This document shows, one piece after another, positions 16,778 through 24,593 of a DNA stretch of 64,000 bases. A model generated the notes under the pieces. The model did no database searches. It had not been told where the DNA came from and worked only from the letters and a program-made list of their open reading frames with translations. A program made the position numbers and the translations under genes. Source of the DNA: Streptomyces sp. NBC_01237 (GTDB taxonomy: Bacteria > Actinomycetota > Actinomycetes > Streptomycetales > Streptomycetaceae); NCBI RefSeq assembly GCF_035917275.1, contig NZ_CP108508.1:7688001-7752000 (forward strand), written 5' to 3'. The number at the start of each line of letters is the position of its first letter. Within the stretch, counting starts at the first letter, position 1.

Positions 16778-16948
16778 GTGATTTATCGGGCTCCTGGGCC
16801 GGGCTCCCGAGCCGGGCTTTCGGACCGGGCCCGGCCCGGCCCGGGAACCCGCGAGACCGCGGGCCCCCGGTGCTGATTTCCGCTCAGAGTGGTCGGCGTA
16901 CTCGGAGCGCCGGGCACGGGGGCACGGGGCGTTCGCAGGGGCGAGGGG

Positions 16949-17140
16949 TCAGAGCAGATGGTCCGCGGCGCCGGACTTCACCGCGGCGATCAGCGCGCGC
17001 ATCGCCTCGATGGAGTCGGTGATGTACGTGGCGGTGTCGGTGGTGGACCCGATGTAGGCCCTTCCCTGGTCGTCCTGGCCGAAGCGGAAGCAGTTCGCGC
17101 CCTCGCTGCAGAAGGCTTCGTCCCAGCGGATATCGGTCAT
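16949..17140 (-). CDS. Small DUF397-like partner of the XRE regulator
   Basis: 63 residues: an early Trp-containing motif (IRWDEAFCSEGANCFRFG), a short beta hairpin AYIGSTTDT and a C-terminal helix ALIAAVKSGAADHLL. This is the general layout of DUF397 proteins, which nearly always sit downstream of XRE/DUF5753 regulators in Streptomyces, though the central motif is divergent. The ATG at 17140 is preferred to the in-frame start at 17173, which lies inside the upstream gene, because GAGGAGAG lies just before it. It lies 11 nt after the regulator stop, in one operon. Such pairs behave as regulator and antagonist; that is inference here. Confidence 0.75.
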   Translation of the reverse strand: MTDIRWDEAFCSEGANCFRFGQDDQGRAYIGSTTDTATYITDSIEAMRALIAAVKSGAADHLL

Positions 17141-17151
17141 GGTCTCTCTCC

Positions 17152-18003
17152 TCAGAGGTCCTGGGCTATGCACCTGATGAAGTCGCGCGACTCCTGGACG
17201 GGCAGTGCGAGCGTCCGCAGTCGTTCCAGCAGGCCCCGGTAGCGGCGCAGTTGCATGTCCGCGTCCAGCAGCATCGAACCGTGCGAGGAGTCGAGCTGCA
17301 CGGTGTCGAGCTGAGGAACCGCGGCGCCCACATAGGTGAAGGACTGTCCCGCTCCGGGGAAGCCGCCGGCCGTGAACGGGATCACCCGGACCGTCGTCCG
17401 GTCCCGTTCGGACTGCTCCAGGATGTGGGCCAGCTGGGCGCCGCTCACCTTGGGTCCGCCGAACTGCATGCGCAGCGCCGCTTCATGGATCACCGCCTCG
17501 TACAACGGGGGCCGGTCCCGGTCCAGAACCTCCTGGCGACGCAGCCGGAGCGAGAGCCGGGCTTGCAGATCCGGCCCCGGCAGCCGGGGGTCGGCGGTGT
17601 CGAACACCGCTCGCGCGTGCTCCTCCGTCTGGAGGAGACCGGGGATGTGCGTGGTGGTCGAAGTGTTCAACTCCACTGCATGGTATTCGAGTTCGGCGAT
17701 GTCGAGCAGGCTCGGAAGCAGGAGTCCGCGGTGCTCCTCCCACCAGCCCCTGGCCCGCTCCTGGGCGATTTCGGCGAGCAGGTCGATCAGGCCGGTGTCG
17801 GGGCAGCCGTAGTTGAAGGCCAGCGTCCGCACCCGTTCGGAACTTATGCCGAACCGACCCGACTCGATGTTCGGGATGCGGGTGCGGTCGACGCCCAGCA
17901 GGGCGGCGGCCTGCTGGGCCGACATTCCGGATTGTTCCCGCAGCTTGCGCAGCTCGTAGCCGAGGCGCTGCTGCCTGGCTGTCGGGGTGCTCCTGGGGGG
18001 CAC
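17152..18003 (-). CDS. XRE-family regulator with DUF5753 ligand domain
   Basis: 283 residues. A helix-turn-helix of the XRE type spans about residues 10-70 (LGYELRKLREQSGMSAQQAA, then LLGVDRTRIPNIESGR). The rest is a DUF5753 domain, typified by the block TSTTTHIPGLLQTEEHARAV. Members control development, secondary metabolism and cell-envelope genes (BldB-associated and WhiJ-like systems). GTG 18003 is chosen for its AAGGAGG site 6 nt upstream. It is divergent from the ATPase-fold gene at 18178 and followed by the DUF397-like gene, the standard three-gene arrangement of Streptomyces. Confidence 0.9.
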   Translation of the reverse strand: MPPRSTPTARQQRLGYELRKLREQSGMSAQQAAALLGVDRTRIPNIESGRFGISSERVRTLAFNYGCPDTGLIDLLAEIAQERARGWWEEHRGLLLPSLLDIAELEYHAVELNTSTTTHIPGLLQTEEHARAVFDTADPRLPGPDLQARLSLRLRRQEVLDRDRPPLYEAVIHEAALRMQFGGPKVSGAQLAHILEQSERDRTTVRVIPFTAGGFPGAGQSFTYVGAAVPQLDTVQLDSSHGSMLLDADMQLRRYRGLLERLRTLALPVQESRDFIRCIAQDL

Positions 18004-18076
18004 TGTGGCCTCCTTCCGGTTGGGCGGTCGGCGAAATGACCGGAACAGCACAAGTAGTAGCACTGTGCTCCGGTGT

Positions 18077-18095
18077 GCGCTACGGTCGGTAGCGC
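18077..18095. promoter_or_regulatory. Inverted repeat in the divergent promoter region
   Basis: GCGCTAC-GGTCG-GTAGCGC has perfect 7-bp arms and lies between the XRE gene and the divergent ATPase-fold gene. A second shorter pair, AGCACA/TGTGCT, occurs just to its left. Both are plausible binding sites for the adjacent XRE regulator. Confidence 0.5.
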
Positions 18096-18177
18096 AAGTC
18101 TCACACGGGGCGACCGTGCCTGTGTGTGATCGTCCCCACATGTACCGAGAAATGTGAGTACCTGGATGAAGGGCGCC

Positions 18178-18627
18178 ATGTGTTGCCTCCCGGCACCCGT
18201 ACCCGCGGGACCCCGCCCGCCGGTGCCGGACAATCTCAGCTATTCCTTCGCCCTGCCGGGCGGCGCGTATTGCGCGGGGCTCGCCCGCGAAGCCGTGCAC
18301 GGACTCCTGGAGCGGCACGGACTCGCCGGACTGCGGGACCCGGCAGTCCTGGCGGCCTCCGAACTGGTGGCGGCCGCCTACCGGTTCACCCCCGACCGGG
18401 AGATGCTGCTGAAGGTCCACTGGCAGTTCGACGCGCTGCGCATCGTCCTCTACGACCAGCACCCGGCGCACGAGGAGGCCGAGCGGTCCGAGGAGTGCCG
18501 GGAACGACGCAGCGCGAGCATGTGGCTGCTGGCCGCCGCGGTCGACGAACACGGCGGGGACTGGGGACTGGCTCCGGCGCTGACACCCTCCGGCGGCTCC
18601 AAGACCTGGGCGTTACTTCACCCGTAG
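18178..18627 (+). CDS. Degenerate HATPase-fold (anti-sigma-like) protein
   Basis: 149 residues with the RsbW/SpoIIAB-like histidine-kinase ATPase pattern, normally a partner of XRE/DUF397 loci. The ATP-binding boxes look eroded: the N-box ELVTNAxxH is ELVAAAYRFT, so the Mg-binding Asn is lost, and the glycine-rich lid GRGL is replaced by ASMWLLAAAVD. It may bind a partner without hydrolysing ATP. ATG 18178 is chosen because GAAGGG lies 6 nt upstream; GTG 18154 and ATG 18166 are in frame but weaker. Its stop is 2 nt from the convergent ssgD stop. Confidence 0.75.
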   Translation: MCCLPAPVPAGPRPPVPDNLSYSFALPGGAYCAGLAREAVHGLLERHGLAGLRDPAVLAASELVAAAYRFTPDREMLLKVHWQFDALRIVLYDQHPAHEEAERSEECRERRSASMWLLAAAVDEHGGDWGLAPALTPSGGSKTWALLHP

Positions 18628-18629
18628 CG

Positions 18630-19046
18630 TCAACAGGCCCCACCGAGCAGGTCGGTCAGACTGCGGTCGAGGTCCATGAACCGGTGTTCGTCACCGACCG
18701 GCACCATCTCCTGGGCCCGGTCGAGGAACTGCCGCAGCTCCGCCGTCCGCACGTGCACCATCGCGACACCCTCGACGGCATGGAACTCCAGCACGGTCCG
18801 CTCGAAACCGAACGGCCGCACCCGGACGTCGCCGACACCGGCCGGTGCGTCGATCCCCGTGGCGAGCAGCTCGCGCGAGAACTCCCACGACACCTCGGTG
18901 CCCTCCAGGGTCGCCGGGCCGGGGAACGCCATGCGTACGGCGAACGGGTCCTCGCGGTCGTACTGCAGGGTGGCGGGCAGGGTCTCCATCTGCGGAGCGG
19001 ATGCGACCATGCGGGCCTGCACGGACTGCTCGATAACGCTGGACAA
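18630..19046 (-). CDS. ssgD: SsgA-like sporulation/cell-division protein, SsgD type
   Basis: 138 residues with the SsgA-family core: YDREDPFAVRMAFPGPAT, the GDVRVRPFG turn, TVLEFHAVEG and the C-terminal EHRFMDLDRSL. SsgA-like proteins position the division and peptidoglycan machinery in sporulating actinomycetes; SsgD is linked to lateral-wall integrity. The assignment to SsgD rests on the N-terminus SSVIEQSVQAR and remembered synteny. TTG 19046 is chosen because GGGAG lies 7 nt upstream and the family start coincides; the frame is open to 19121 but without homology. Promoter shared with the divergent BNR gene. Confidence 0.85.
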   Translation of the reverse strand: MSSVIEQSVQARMVASAPQMETLPATLQYDREDPFAVRMAFPGPATLEGTEVSWEFSRELLATGIDAPAGVGDVRVRPFGFERTVLEFHAVEGVAMVHVRTAELRQFLDRAQEMVPVGDEHRFMDLDRSLTDLLGGAC

Positions 19047-19230
19047 GACCTGCTCCCTCTCACGGCTGGGTGAACGGCTCCCGGCATGGGAGTAGACGAC
19101 GGATCTCCTCGATCCGTGCACTGGCGGGTGGCGTGAGCTGCGTCACCGAAGAACACGTCGCCGTACGGATGCCCGGTTCCGGACGCCGGACCCTGGACGG
19201 CCCGCTGCCGGTGGGCTAGCTTCCAGCGCC

Positions 19231-20376
19231 ATGAGGGCCTTGGGGAAGACGAGACGACTGATGTCGCTGGTGCTGTGCGGGGCGGCAGTGACTGCCGCAC
19301 TGGCCGCACCAACAGCGCACGCAACATCAGCAGCAGACACAGCAACGGCAGCAGACACAACATCGGCAACACCCGCCGCGCCGGCAACGCGCGGCGCACA
19401 CACCGCACCGGGATGGGTACTCACCGACACCGGCACCGACGCCCGGTTCCGCGGACTCGCCGCTGTCGACCGGCGTACCGCCTGGGTCGCCGGATCGAAG
19501 GGCACGGTCCTGCGGACGACCGACGGCGGCCGGAACTGGCGCACCGTGTCACCGCCCGGCGCGGCAGATCTGGAGTTCCGCGACATCGAGGCATTCGACA
19601 GCCGCCGCGCGGTGGTGCTGGCCATCGGCGAGGGAGAGGCGTCCCGGGTCCTGCGCACCGACGACGGCGGCGCCACCTGGACCGAATCGTTCCGCAACAC
19701 CGACGCCCGCGCCTTCTACGACTGCCTGACCTTCTTCGACAGCCGGCACGGGCTCGCCATGAGCGATCCGGTGGACGGCAAGTTCCGCATCCTGTCCACG
19801 GCGGACGGCGGCCGCAGCTGGAATGTCCTGCCCGATGCCGGGATGCCGGCGGCACAGACCGGGGAGGCGGGCTTCGCCGCGAGCGGCCAGTGCCTGGTCA
19901 GCTCGGGGCCCAGGGACGTCTGGCTGACCACCGGCGGTGCCGCCACCGCACGGGTGCTGCACTCCGGGGACCGTGGCCTGACCTGGACGGCGACCGCGTC
20001 CACGATCCCGGCGGGGGACCCGGCGCGGGGCGTCTTCGGCGTCGCGTTCCGCGACCGCACGCACGGCATCGCGGTCGGCGGCGACTACCGCGCCGACCAG
20101 GCGTCGCCGAACGCCTCGGCCGTCACCGCCGACGGCGGCCGCAGGTGGCGGCAGTCCGCCACCCCGCCCGCCGCCTACCGCTCGGGTGTCGCCTGGCTGC
20201 CGCACAGCAGGTCCGCCGCGCTGGCGGTCGGCCCGACGGGCACCGATCTCACCCGTGACGGCGGCCGTACCTGGCGCACGGTCGACACGGGCTCCTACGA
20301 CACCGTCGACTGCACATCCGACTTCGGCTGCTGGGCCGCCGGAGAGCGGGGCCGGGTGGCACGGCTCGGCTTCTAG
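19231..20376 (+). CDS. Secreted BNR/Asp-box repeat beta-propeller protein
   Basis: 381 residues. The N-terminus has a basic start, a hydrophobic core (MSLVLCGAAVTAALA) and an AHA cleavage site, so it is exported. A short Ala/Thr/Asp-rich linker of lower GC content follows (residues about 31-55). The body contains repeated Asp boxes such as TTDGGRNWRT, TDDGGATWTE, TADGGRSWNV, SGDRGLTWTA and TRDGGRTWRT, forming a sialidase-like or YCF48-like propeller. No sialidase catalytic set is recognisable, so an enzymatic name is not justified. Transcribed alone, divergent from ssgD. Confidence 0.85.
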   Translation: MRALGKTRRLMSLVLCGAAVTAALAAPTAHATSAADTATAADTTSATPAAPATRGAHTAPGWVLTDTGTDARFRGLAAVDRRTAWVAGSKGTVLRTTDGGRNWRTVSPPGAADLEFRDIEAFDSRRAVVLAIGEGEASRVLRTDDGGATWTESFRNTDARAFYDCLTFFDSRHGLAMSDPVDGKFRILSTADGGRSWNVLPDAGMPAAQTGEAGFAASGQCLVSSGPRDVWLTTGGAATARVLHSGDRGLTWTATASTIPAGDPARGVFGVAFRDRTHGIAVGGDYRADQASPNASAVTADGGRRWRQSATPPAAYRSGVAWLPHSRSAALAVGPTGTDLTRDGGRTWRTVDTGSYDTVDCTSDFGCWAAGERGRVARLGF

Positions 20377-20419
20377 GCCGCCCCGCCCCCGTTCGCGCAC
20401 AGGGGTGGCGGGAGAGCCC

Positions 20420-20719
20420 TCAGCCGGGCAACCGCTGCTTGTACGAGGCCAGTTCGGGCGACGTCTTGGTCGCGATGAACTCCGTGATCCGGTACGCGCA
20501 CACGGCGTGCACCACGAAGGGGTCGGCCGCCGCGATCCTCTCGATCCGCGCGCGGTCGTCCCCGACGGCCAGGATCACCCCGCCGTCCCGGGGGTCCTTG
20601 CGGCCCGAGGCGATGAACACCCCGGCCGCGTACTGCGCGTCCAGCCAGGCGACGTGGTCCTGCAGCAGCGCGTCCACCCGCTCGACCGGAGCGGTATAGG
20701 TCAATTCGAGTACGAACAT
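20420..20719 (-). CDS. YciI-family protein
   Basis: 99 residues with the dimeric ferredoxin-like YciI fold. The family's conserved His-Asp pair appears as LLQDHVAWLDAQYAAG, followed by GVILAVGDDRARIE and DPFVVHAVCAYRITEF. The biochemical role of YciI proteins is generally unknown. Start ATG 20719, where homology begins; the frame continues far upstream only as a shadow of the endonuclease gene. It is divergent from nfi and convergent with the BNR gene. Confidence 0.85.
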   Translation of the reverse strand: MFVLELTYTAPVERVDALLQDHVAWLDAQYAAGVFIASGRKDPRDGGVILAVGDDRARIERIAAADPFVVHAVCAYRITEFIATKTSPELASYKQRLPG

Positions 20720-20884
20720 GATCGTCAGGCTACCGGGGCGCCCGCCGCCCGCAGAATCCGTTGCCCCGCCCGCGCCGATCCGTCGCGCCCCCGCCCCGGC
20801 CCGCCCGGGGGCGCTCCCGCCGTGCGGCCCCGGACCCGCCCGCCGCGCCTCTTCCCCCGGCCGTTCCCTATGGTGGACCTCACT

Positions 20885-21622
20885 ATGACGAAGCCCCCCA
20901 TGCCGGCCGACGGGATGCCCGACGACGGGCTGCCCGCCGACGAGATGCCCGCAGTGACGATGCCCGCCGACGAGTCCGAGGCCCGCGCGATCCAGGAGAC
21001 CCTGCGCTCGCGCGTGGTGCTCGACGAGCCGGGACCGGCGCCCGGCACCGGCCTGGTGACCGGGGTGGACGTCGCCTACGACGAGGAACGCAACGTCGTC
21101 GTCGCGGCGGCCGTGGTCCTGGACGCCGCGACCCTGGACGTGGTCGAGGAGGCCACCTCCGTCGGCAAGGTCACCTTCCCGTACATTCCCGGGCTGCTCG
21201 CCTTCCGCGAGATGCCCACGGTCCTGGCGGCGCTGGAGTCGCTCTCCGTCGATCCCGGCCTCGTGGTCTGCGACGGCTACGGGCTGGCGCACCCGCGCCG
21301 CTTCGGGCTGGCCAGCCACCTGGGAGTCCTCACCGGGCTGCCGGTCATCGGCGTCGGCAAGAACCCGTTCACCTTTTCGTACGAAGCCCCCGGACCCCTG
21401 CGCGGTGGCTCCTCGCCGCTGCTCGACGGCGACGAGGTGGTGGGCCGGGCCCTGCGCACCCAGGTCGGCACGAATCCGGTCTTCGTCTCGGTCGGCCACC
21501 GGATCAGCCTGGACAACGCCTGCGCCCACACCCTGCGGCTGGCCCGTCGCTTCCGGCAGCCGGAGACGACCCGCAAGGCCGACGCGCTGTGCAGGCGGGC
21601 CCTGCGCGAGGAGACCGCCTGA
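20885..21622 (+). CDS. nfi: Endonuclease V
   Basis: 245 residues. The RNase H-like active-site motifs are intact: GVDVAYD (first catalytic Asp), FPYIPGLLAFRE and VCDGYGLAHPRRFGLASHLG, the family hallmark. It nicks DNA, or RNA, one base 3' of deaminated bases such as inosine. The N-terminus has an unusual five-fold repeat of five residues before the conserved domain (see repeat at 20900). ATG 20885 is chosen: TATGGT 15 nt upstream looks like a -10, so the transcript may be nearly leaderless; an ATG at 20870 is in frame. Confidence 0.92.
   Translation: MTKPPMPADGMPDDGLPADEMPAVTMPADESEARAIQETLRSRVVLDEPGPAPGTGLVTGVDVAYDEERNVVVAAAVVLDAATLDVVEEATSVGKVTFPYIPGLLAFREMPTVLAALESLSVDPGLVVCDGYGLAHPRRFGLASHLGVLTGLPVIGVGKNPFTFSYEAPGPLRGGSSPLLDGDEVVGRALRTQVGTNPVFVSVGHRISLDNACAHTLRLARRFRQPETTRKADALCRRALREETA
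20900..20974 (+). repeat. Five tandem 15-bp coding repeats in nfi
   Basis: The units encode MPADG, MPDDG, LPADE, MPAVT and MPADE in frame. Units 1 and 5 are nearest to the consensus; the fourth is diverged. Copy number could vary by slippage without a frameshift. Confidence 0.85.
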
Positions 21623-21671
21623 GTACGCGTACGGATAGCGCCTGCCGGTCATGATCGGCAGGCTGGTACGT

Positions 21672-21815
21672 ATGAACACTTCTCGTACGGCTGTCCGTAC
21701 GGCACCTCTGCACCCCGCTCAGCGCCGGATCGCGGTGGGCATGGCCCTCGGCAGTGCCGTGGGGCTCGTCTGGCTCGGCGCGATGCTCTACACCCTGGCC
21801 GCCTGGCTCCTGTGA
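21672..21815 (+). CDS. Small single-pass membrane protein (47 aa)
   Basis: A 47-codon ORF: a basic N-terminal half (MNTSRTAVRTAPLHPAQRR) followed by one hydrophobic helix of about 24 residues (VGMALGSAVGLVWLGAMLYT). Arg residues before the helix predict the N-terminus inside. There is no clear Shine-Dalgarno sequence, but codon use is typical of the genome. It lies 49 nt after nfi on the same strand. Function unknown; small membrane proteins of this shape are common and often conserved in Streptomyces. Confidence 0.65.
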   Translation: MNTSRTAVRTAPLHPAQRRIAVGMALGSAVGLVWLGAMLYTLAAWLL

Positions 21816-21868
21816 ACGGTGGCCACCGGAAGAGACGGTGGCCACCGGACCGAACGGGGCGCAGGCGC

Positions 21869-23059
21869 TCAGCGGACCGCCGCGACCCGGAAGCCCAGAC
21901 CGGCCGCCCTGAGCCGTCCCAGCAGCGCGTCACCCATCGCCACCGCCGTGGTGACCTGCCCGGACGTCGCCGGAAGCTCGTCCAGGGCCAGGCAGAGCGC
22001 CGACTCGGCCAGCATCTTCGCCGTCTCCCCGTAGCCGGGATCGCCGCCGGACACCTCCGTGAAGACCCGGCGTCCGCCGCCCTCCCCGACGAAGCGCACC
22101 GTGAACCAGCTCCGCTTCCTGCGCTCCGCGTCGGGCCCCTCGCCCGGCTCGTATCGGCTCATCAGCCACTCGCGTACGGACGGGAGTTGGGCGGCCGTGA
22201 CCAGCGCGCCGAGAGCCGCCGTCGAGCCGATGGCCACCGGCAGGTGCTTCACCGAGGCGAAGTGCCGGTACTGGAAGTCGGGGCCGTAACGCTCCAGCGC
22301 CCGCGCGGAACGGCCGATGATCCCGGCGTCCACGGTCGGCAGCGGGAGCGCCCAGGTGCCGGTCGCGGCGCTGAAGTGCGGGGTGCCCAGCGGGGCCCGC
22401 ACGCGTCGGCCGACCAGCCGGGGTTCGTGCAGACGCCGCTCCTTGGCCGCCTGGAGCATCTGGGGGCCGCGCCCCATCGCCGTCAGGGCGGAGGCGAACG
22501 TGCCGCCGGAGAACGCGGCGTTGCTCCGGACGAAGCCGTCGATGACGAGCGGTACGTCGCGGGGCAGCTGCTGAACGGTGAAGTACGCGCCCAGGTCGTG
22601 CGGTACGGAGTCGAATCCGCAGGCGTGCACGATGCGTGCCCCCGTCTCGCGCGCCCGGGTGTCGTGCTCCAGGTACACCCGGTCGATGAACTCCGCCTCA
22701 CCGGTGAGGTCCACATAGTCCGTTCCCGCCTCGGCGCAGGCGGCGACCAGTTTCTCGCCGTACCAGACGTACGGACCCACCGTCGTGGCCACCACCCGCG
22801 CCGACTCGGCCAGCGCGCGCAGCGCGTCGGCGTCGTCGGCGTCCGCCTGCACCAGGGGCAGTTCGGCGCAGCGCGGCTCGATGGCGGTCAGCCGCTCGCG
22901 CAGCCGTTCCAGCTTGGTGCGATCGCGGCCGGCCAGTGCCCAGCGGCAGTCGGCGGGCGCGTTCGCGGCCAGATATTCGGCGGTGAGTACCCCCACGAAT
23001 CCGGTGGCACCGAAAAGGACGACGTCATAGGGGCGTTTCGCCCCGCTCTGCCTGTTCAC
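21869..23059 (-). CDS. Saccharopine-dehydrogenase-like reductase
   Basis: 396 residues. The Rossmann start YDVVLFGATGFVGVLTAEYL is followed by TVGPYVWYGEKLVAACAEAGTDYVDLTGE, characteristic of the family that includes mycobacterial trans-acting enoyl reductases (Rv2953 type) and human SCCPDH. Such proteins reduce lipid or polyketide intermediates with NAD(P)H; true saccharopine dehydrogenase activity is unlikely. GTG 23059 has GGAGGT about 6 nt upstream. It is divergent from the CoA transferase gene, with a palindrome between them. Confidence 0.85.
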   Translation of the reverse strand: MNRQSGAKRPYDVVLFGATGFVGVLTAEYLAANAPADCRWALAGRDRTKLERLRERLTAIEPRCAELPLVQADADDADALRALAESARVVATTVGPYVWYGEKLVAACAEAGTDYVDLTGEAEFIDRVYLEHDTRARETGARIVHACGFDSVPHDLGAYFTVQQLPRDVPLVIDGFVRSNAAFSGGTFASALTAMGRGPQMLQAAKERRLHEPRLVGRRVRAPLGTPHFSAATGTWALPLPTVDAGIIGRSARALERYGPDFQYRHFASVKHLPVAIGSTAALGALVTAAQLPSVREWLMSRYEPGEGPDAERRKRSWFTVRFVGEGGGRRVFTEVSGGDPGYGETAKMLAESALCLALDELPATSGQVTTAVAMGDALLGRLRAAGLGFRVAAVR

Positions 23060-23225
23060 GAGTACCTCCGCAGGGAGCCGGTGCCGATGTGGCAGGCAGA
23101 GGCTAGCGGAGCGGGACGCGGCGGGGCACGGCCGGGCGGCGACTTTGAGGGAGGATCGGGAGGGAGAACTAAGCGCTTGCTCGGTCCTAGGGGTTGTGCG
23201 GAGCGTGACGCGTTCTTAGCATCAT

Positions 23226-23238
23226 CGATGTTACATCG
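23226..23238. promoter_or_regulatory. 13-bp palindrome upstream of the CoA-transferase gene
   Basis: CGATGT-T-ACATCG is perfect and ends 25 nt before the ATG at 23264. It is a candidate operator for the fatty-acid-type operon or for the divergent reductase gene. Confidence 0.5.
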
Positions 23239-23263
23239 GTTGTGTCACACCGCTGGGGGCTTG

Positions 23264-24484
23264 ATGGCAAGGACAGAGCACAGCCCGCGAGGCCCGCTGA
23301 CGGGGGTGCGCGTCGTCGAGCTGGCGGGGATCGGGCCCGGTCCGTTCGCCGCGATGCTGCTGGCCGACCTCGGGGCCGACGTGGTGCGGGTCGACCGCCC
23401 CGGCGGCTCGGGTCTGGGCATCGACCCCGCGTACGACCTCACCAACCGCAACAAGCGCTCGGTCCTCGTCGACCTCAAGGCCGAGGGCGGGCCCGGCCGG
23501 GTCCTGGACCTCGCCGAACGTGCCGACATCCTCATCGAGGGATACCGGCCGGGTGTCGCCGAACGTCTCGGGGTCGGGCCCGCGAGCTGTCTGGCCCGCA
23601 ATCCGCGACTCGTCTACGGGCGGATGACCGGCTGGGGACAGGACGGCCCCCTCGCGGAGCGGGCCGGGCACGACATCGCGTACATCGCCCTCACCGGCAC
23701 CCTCTCCATGATCGGCAGACCCGGTGAGCCGCCCACCGTCCCCGCCAACCTGGTCGGCGACTACGCCGGCGGCTCGCTGTATCTCGTCGTCGGCGTCCTC
23801 GCCGCCCTCCAGCACGCCCGCACGCCCGGCGGGGCGGGCCAGGTCGTGGACGCCGCGATCGTCGACGGCGCCGCCCACCTCGCGACGATGATCCACGGAA
23901 TGCTGGCGGCCGGCGGCTGGCAGGACCGGCGCGGCTCCAACCTCCTCGACGGCGGCTGCCCGTTCTACGGCTCGTACGAGACCGCCGACGGGCAGTACAT
24001 GGCGGTGGGGCCGCTGGAGCAGCGGTTCTACGACGAGTTCATCACCCTGCTCGGTATCGCGGACCGGGCCCCGGACCGCAAGGACCTCACCCGCTGGGAC
24101 GACCTGCGCACCGCTGTCGCCGAGCGGTTTCTGACCCGGACGCGCGAGGAGTGGACCGAGGTGTTCGAGGGCACGGACGCCTGCGTCGCCCCGGTGCTCT
24201 CGCTCCGCGAGGCCCCGCACCATCCGCATCTCGCCGCCCGCGGCACCTTCGTCGAGCACGGCGGCCTCACCCAGCCCGCGCCGGCCCCCCGCTTCTCGGT
24301 GACCCCGGTCTCCGTACGCGGCGGACCCGCGCGGCCCGGTGCGGACACCGAGGCGGTCGCCGCCGACTGGGACGTACCGGGCCTGCGGGCCGCACGGACG
24401 CCGGGAACGGACGCCGCCGGGGCGGAAACGGCCGGAACGGACACCACCGGAACAGCCGCCACACGCAAGGGCGCCACCGGCTGA
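23264..24484 (+). CDS. CaiB/BaiF-family CoA transferase or alpha-methylacyl-CoA racemase
   Basis: 406 residues, family III CoA-transferase fold: LTGVRVVELAGIGPGPFAAM, LADLGADVVRVDRPGG, RNKRSVLVDLK and LVYGRMTGWGQDGPLAERAG. The HDIAYIALTG stretch is closer to alpha-methylacyl-CoA racemases than to formyl-CoA transferases, so it probably epimerises 2-methylacyl-CoA in branched-chain fatty-acid breakdown. The last 25 residues form a low-complexity Ala/Gly/Thr tail beyond the domain. ATG 23264 follows a GGGGG site. It is the first gene of a degradation operon with acyl-CoA dehydrogenase, thiolase and FadB. Confidence 0.88.
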   Translation: MARTEHSPRGPLTGVRVVELAGIGPGPFAAMLLADLGADVVRVDRPGGSGLGIDPAYDLTNRNKRSVLVDLKAEGGPGRVLDLAERADILIEGYRPGVAERLGVGPASCLARNPRLVYGRMTGWGQDGPLAERAGHDIAYIALTGTLSMIGRPGEPPTVPANLVGDYAGGSLYLVVGVLAALQHARTPGGAGQVVDAAIVDGAAHLATMIHGMLAAGGWQDRRGSNLLDGGCPFYGSYETADGQYMAVGPLEQRFYDEFITLLGIADRAPDRKDLTRWDDLRTAVAERFLTRTREEWTEVFEGTDACVAPVLSLREAPHHPHLAARGTFVEHGGLTQPAPAPRFSVTPVSVRGGPARPGADTEAVAADWDVPGLRAARTPGTDAAGAETAGTDTTGTAATRKGATG

Positions 24485-24585
24485 TGGGGCGCGCACTCCG
24501 CGACGCGGGCGTCAGCACACCCACCGTCACGCCGGGCGGCCCCGAGGCCGCCCGGCCGACCTCCACCGTCAAGAACCGGCTCTAG
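24484..24585 (+). CDS. Possible coupled small ORF (33 aa)
   Basis: An ATG at 24484 overlaps the CoA-transferase stop (ATGA) and opens 33 codons (MGRALRDAGVSTPTV ... STVKNRL) ending 8 nt before the next gene. No homology is recognised and no separate ribosome site is seen. It could be a translated linker that keeps ribosomes moving to the dehydrogenase gene, or chance. Confidence 0.3.
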   Translation: MGRALRDAGVSTPTVTPGGPEAARPTSTVKNRL

Positions 24586-24593
24586 GGGGCCCC

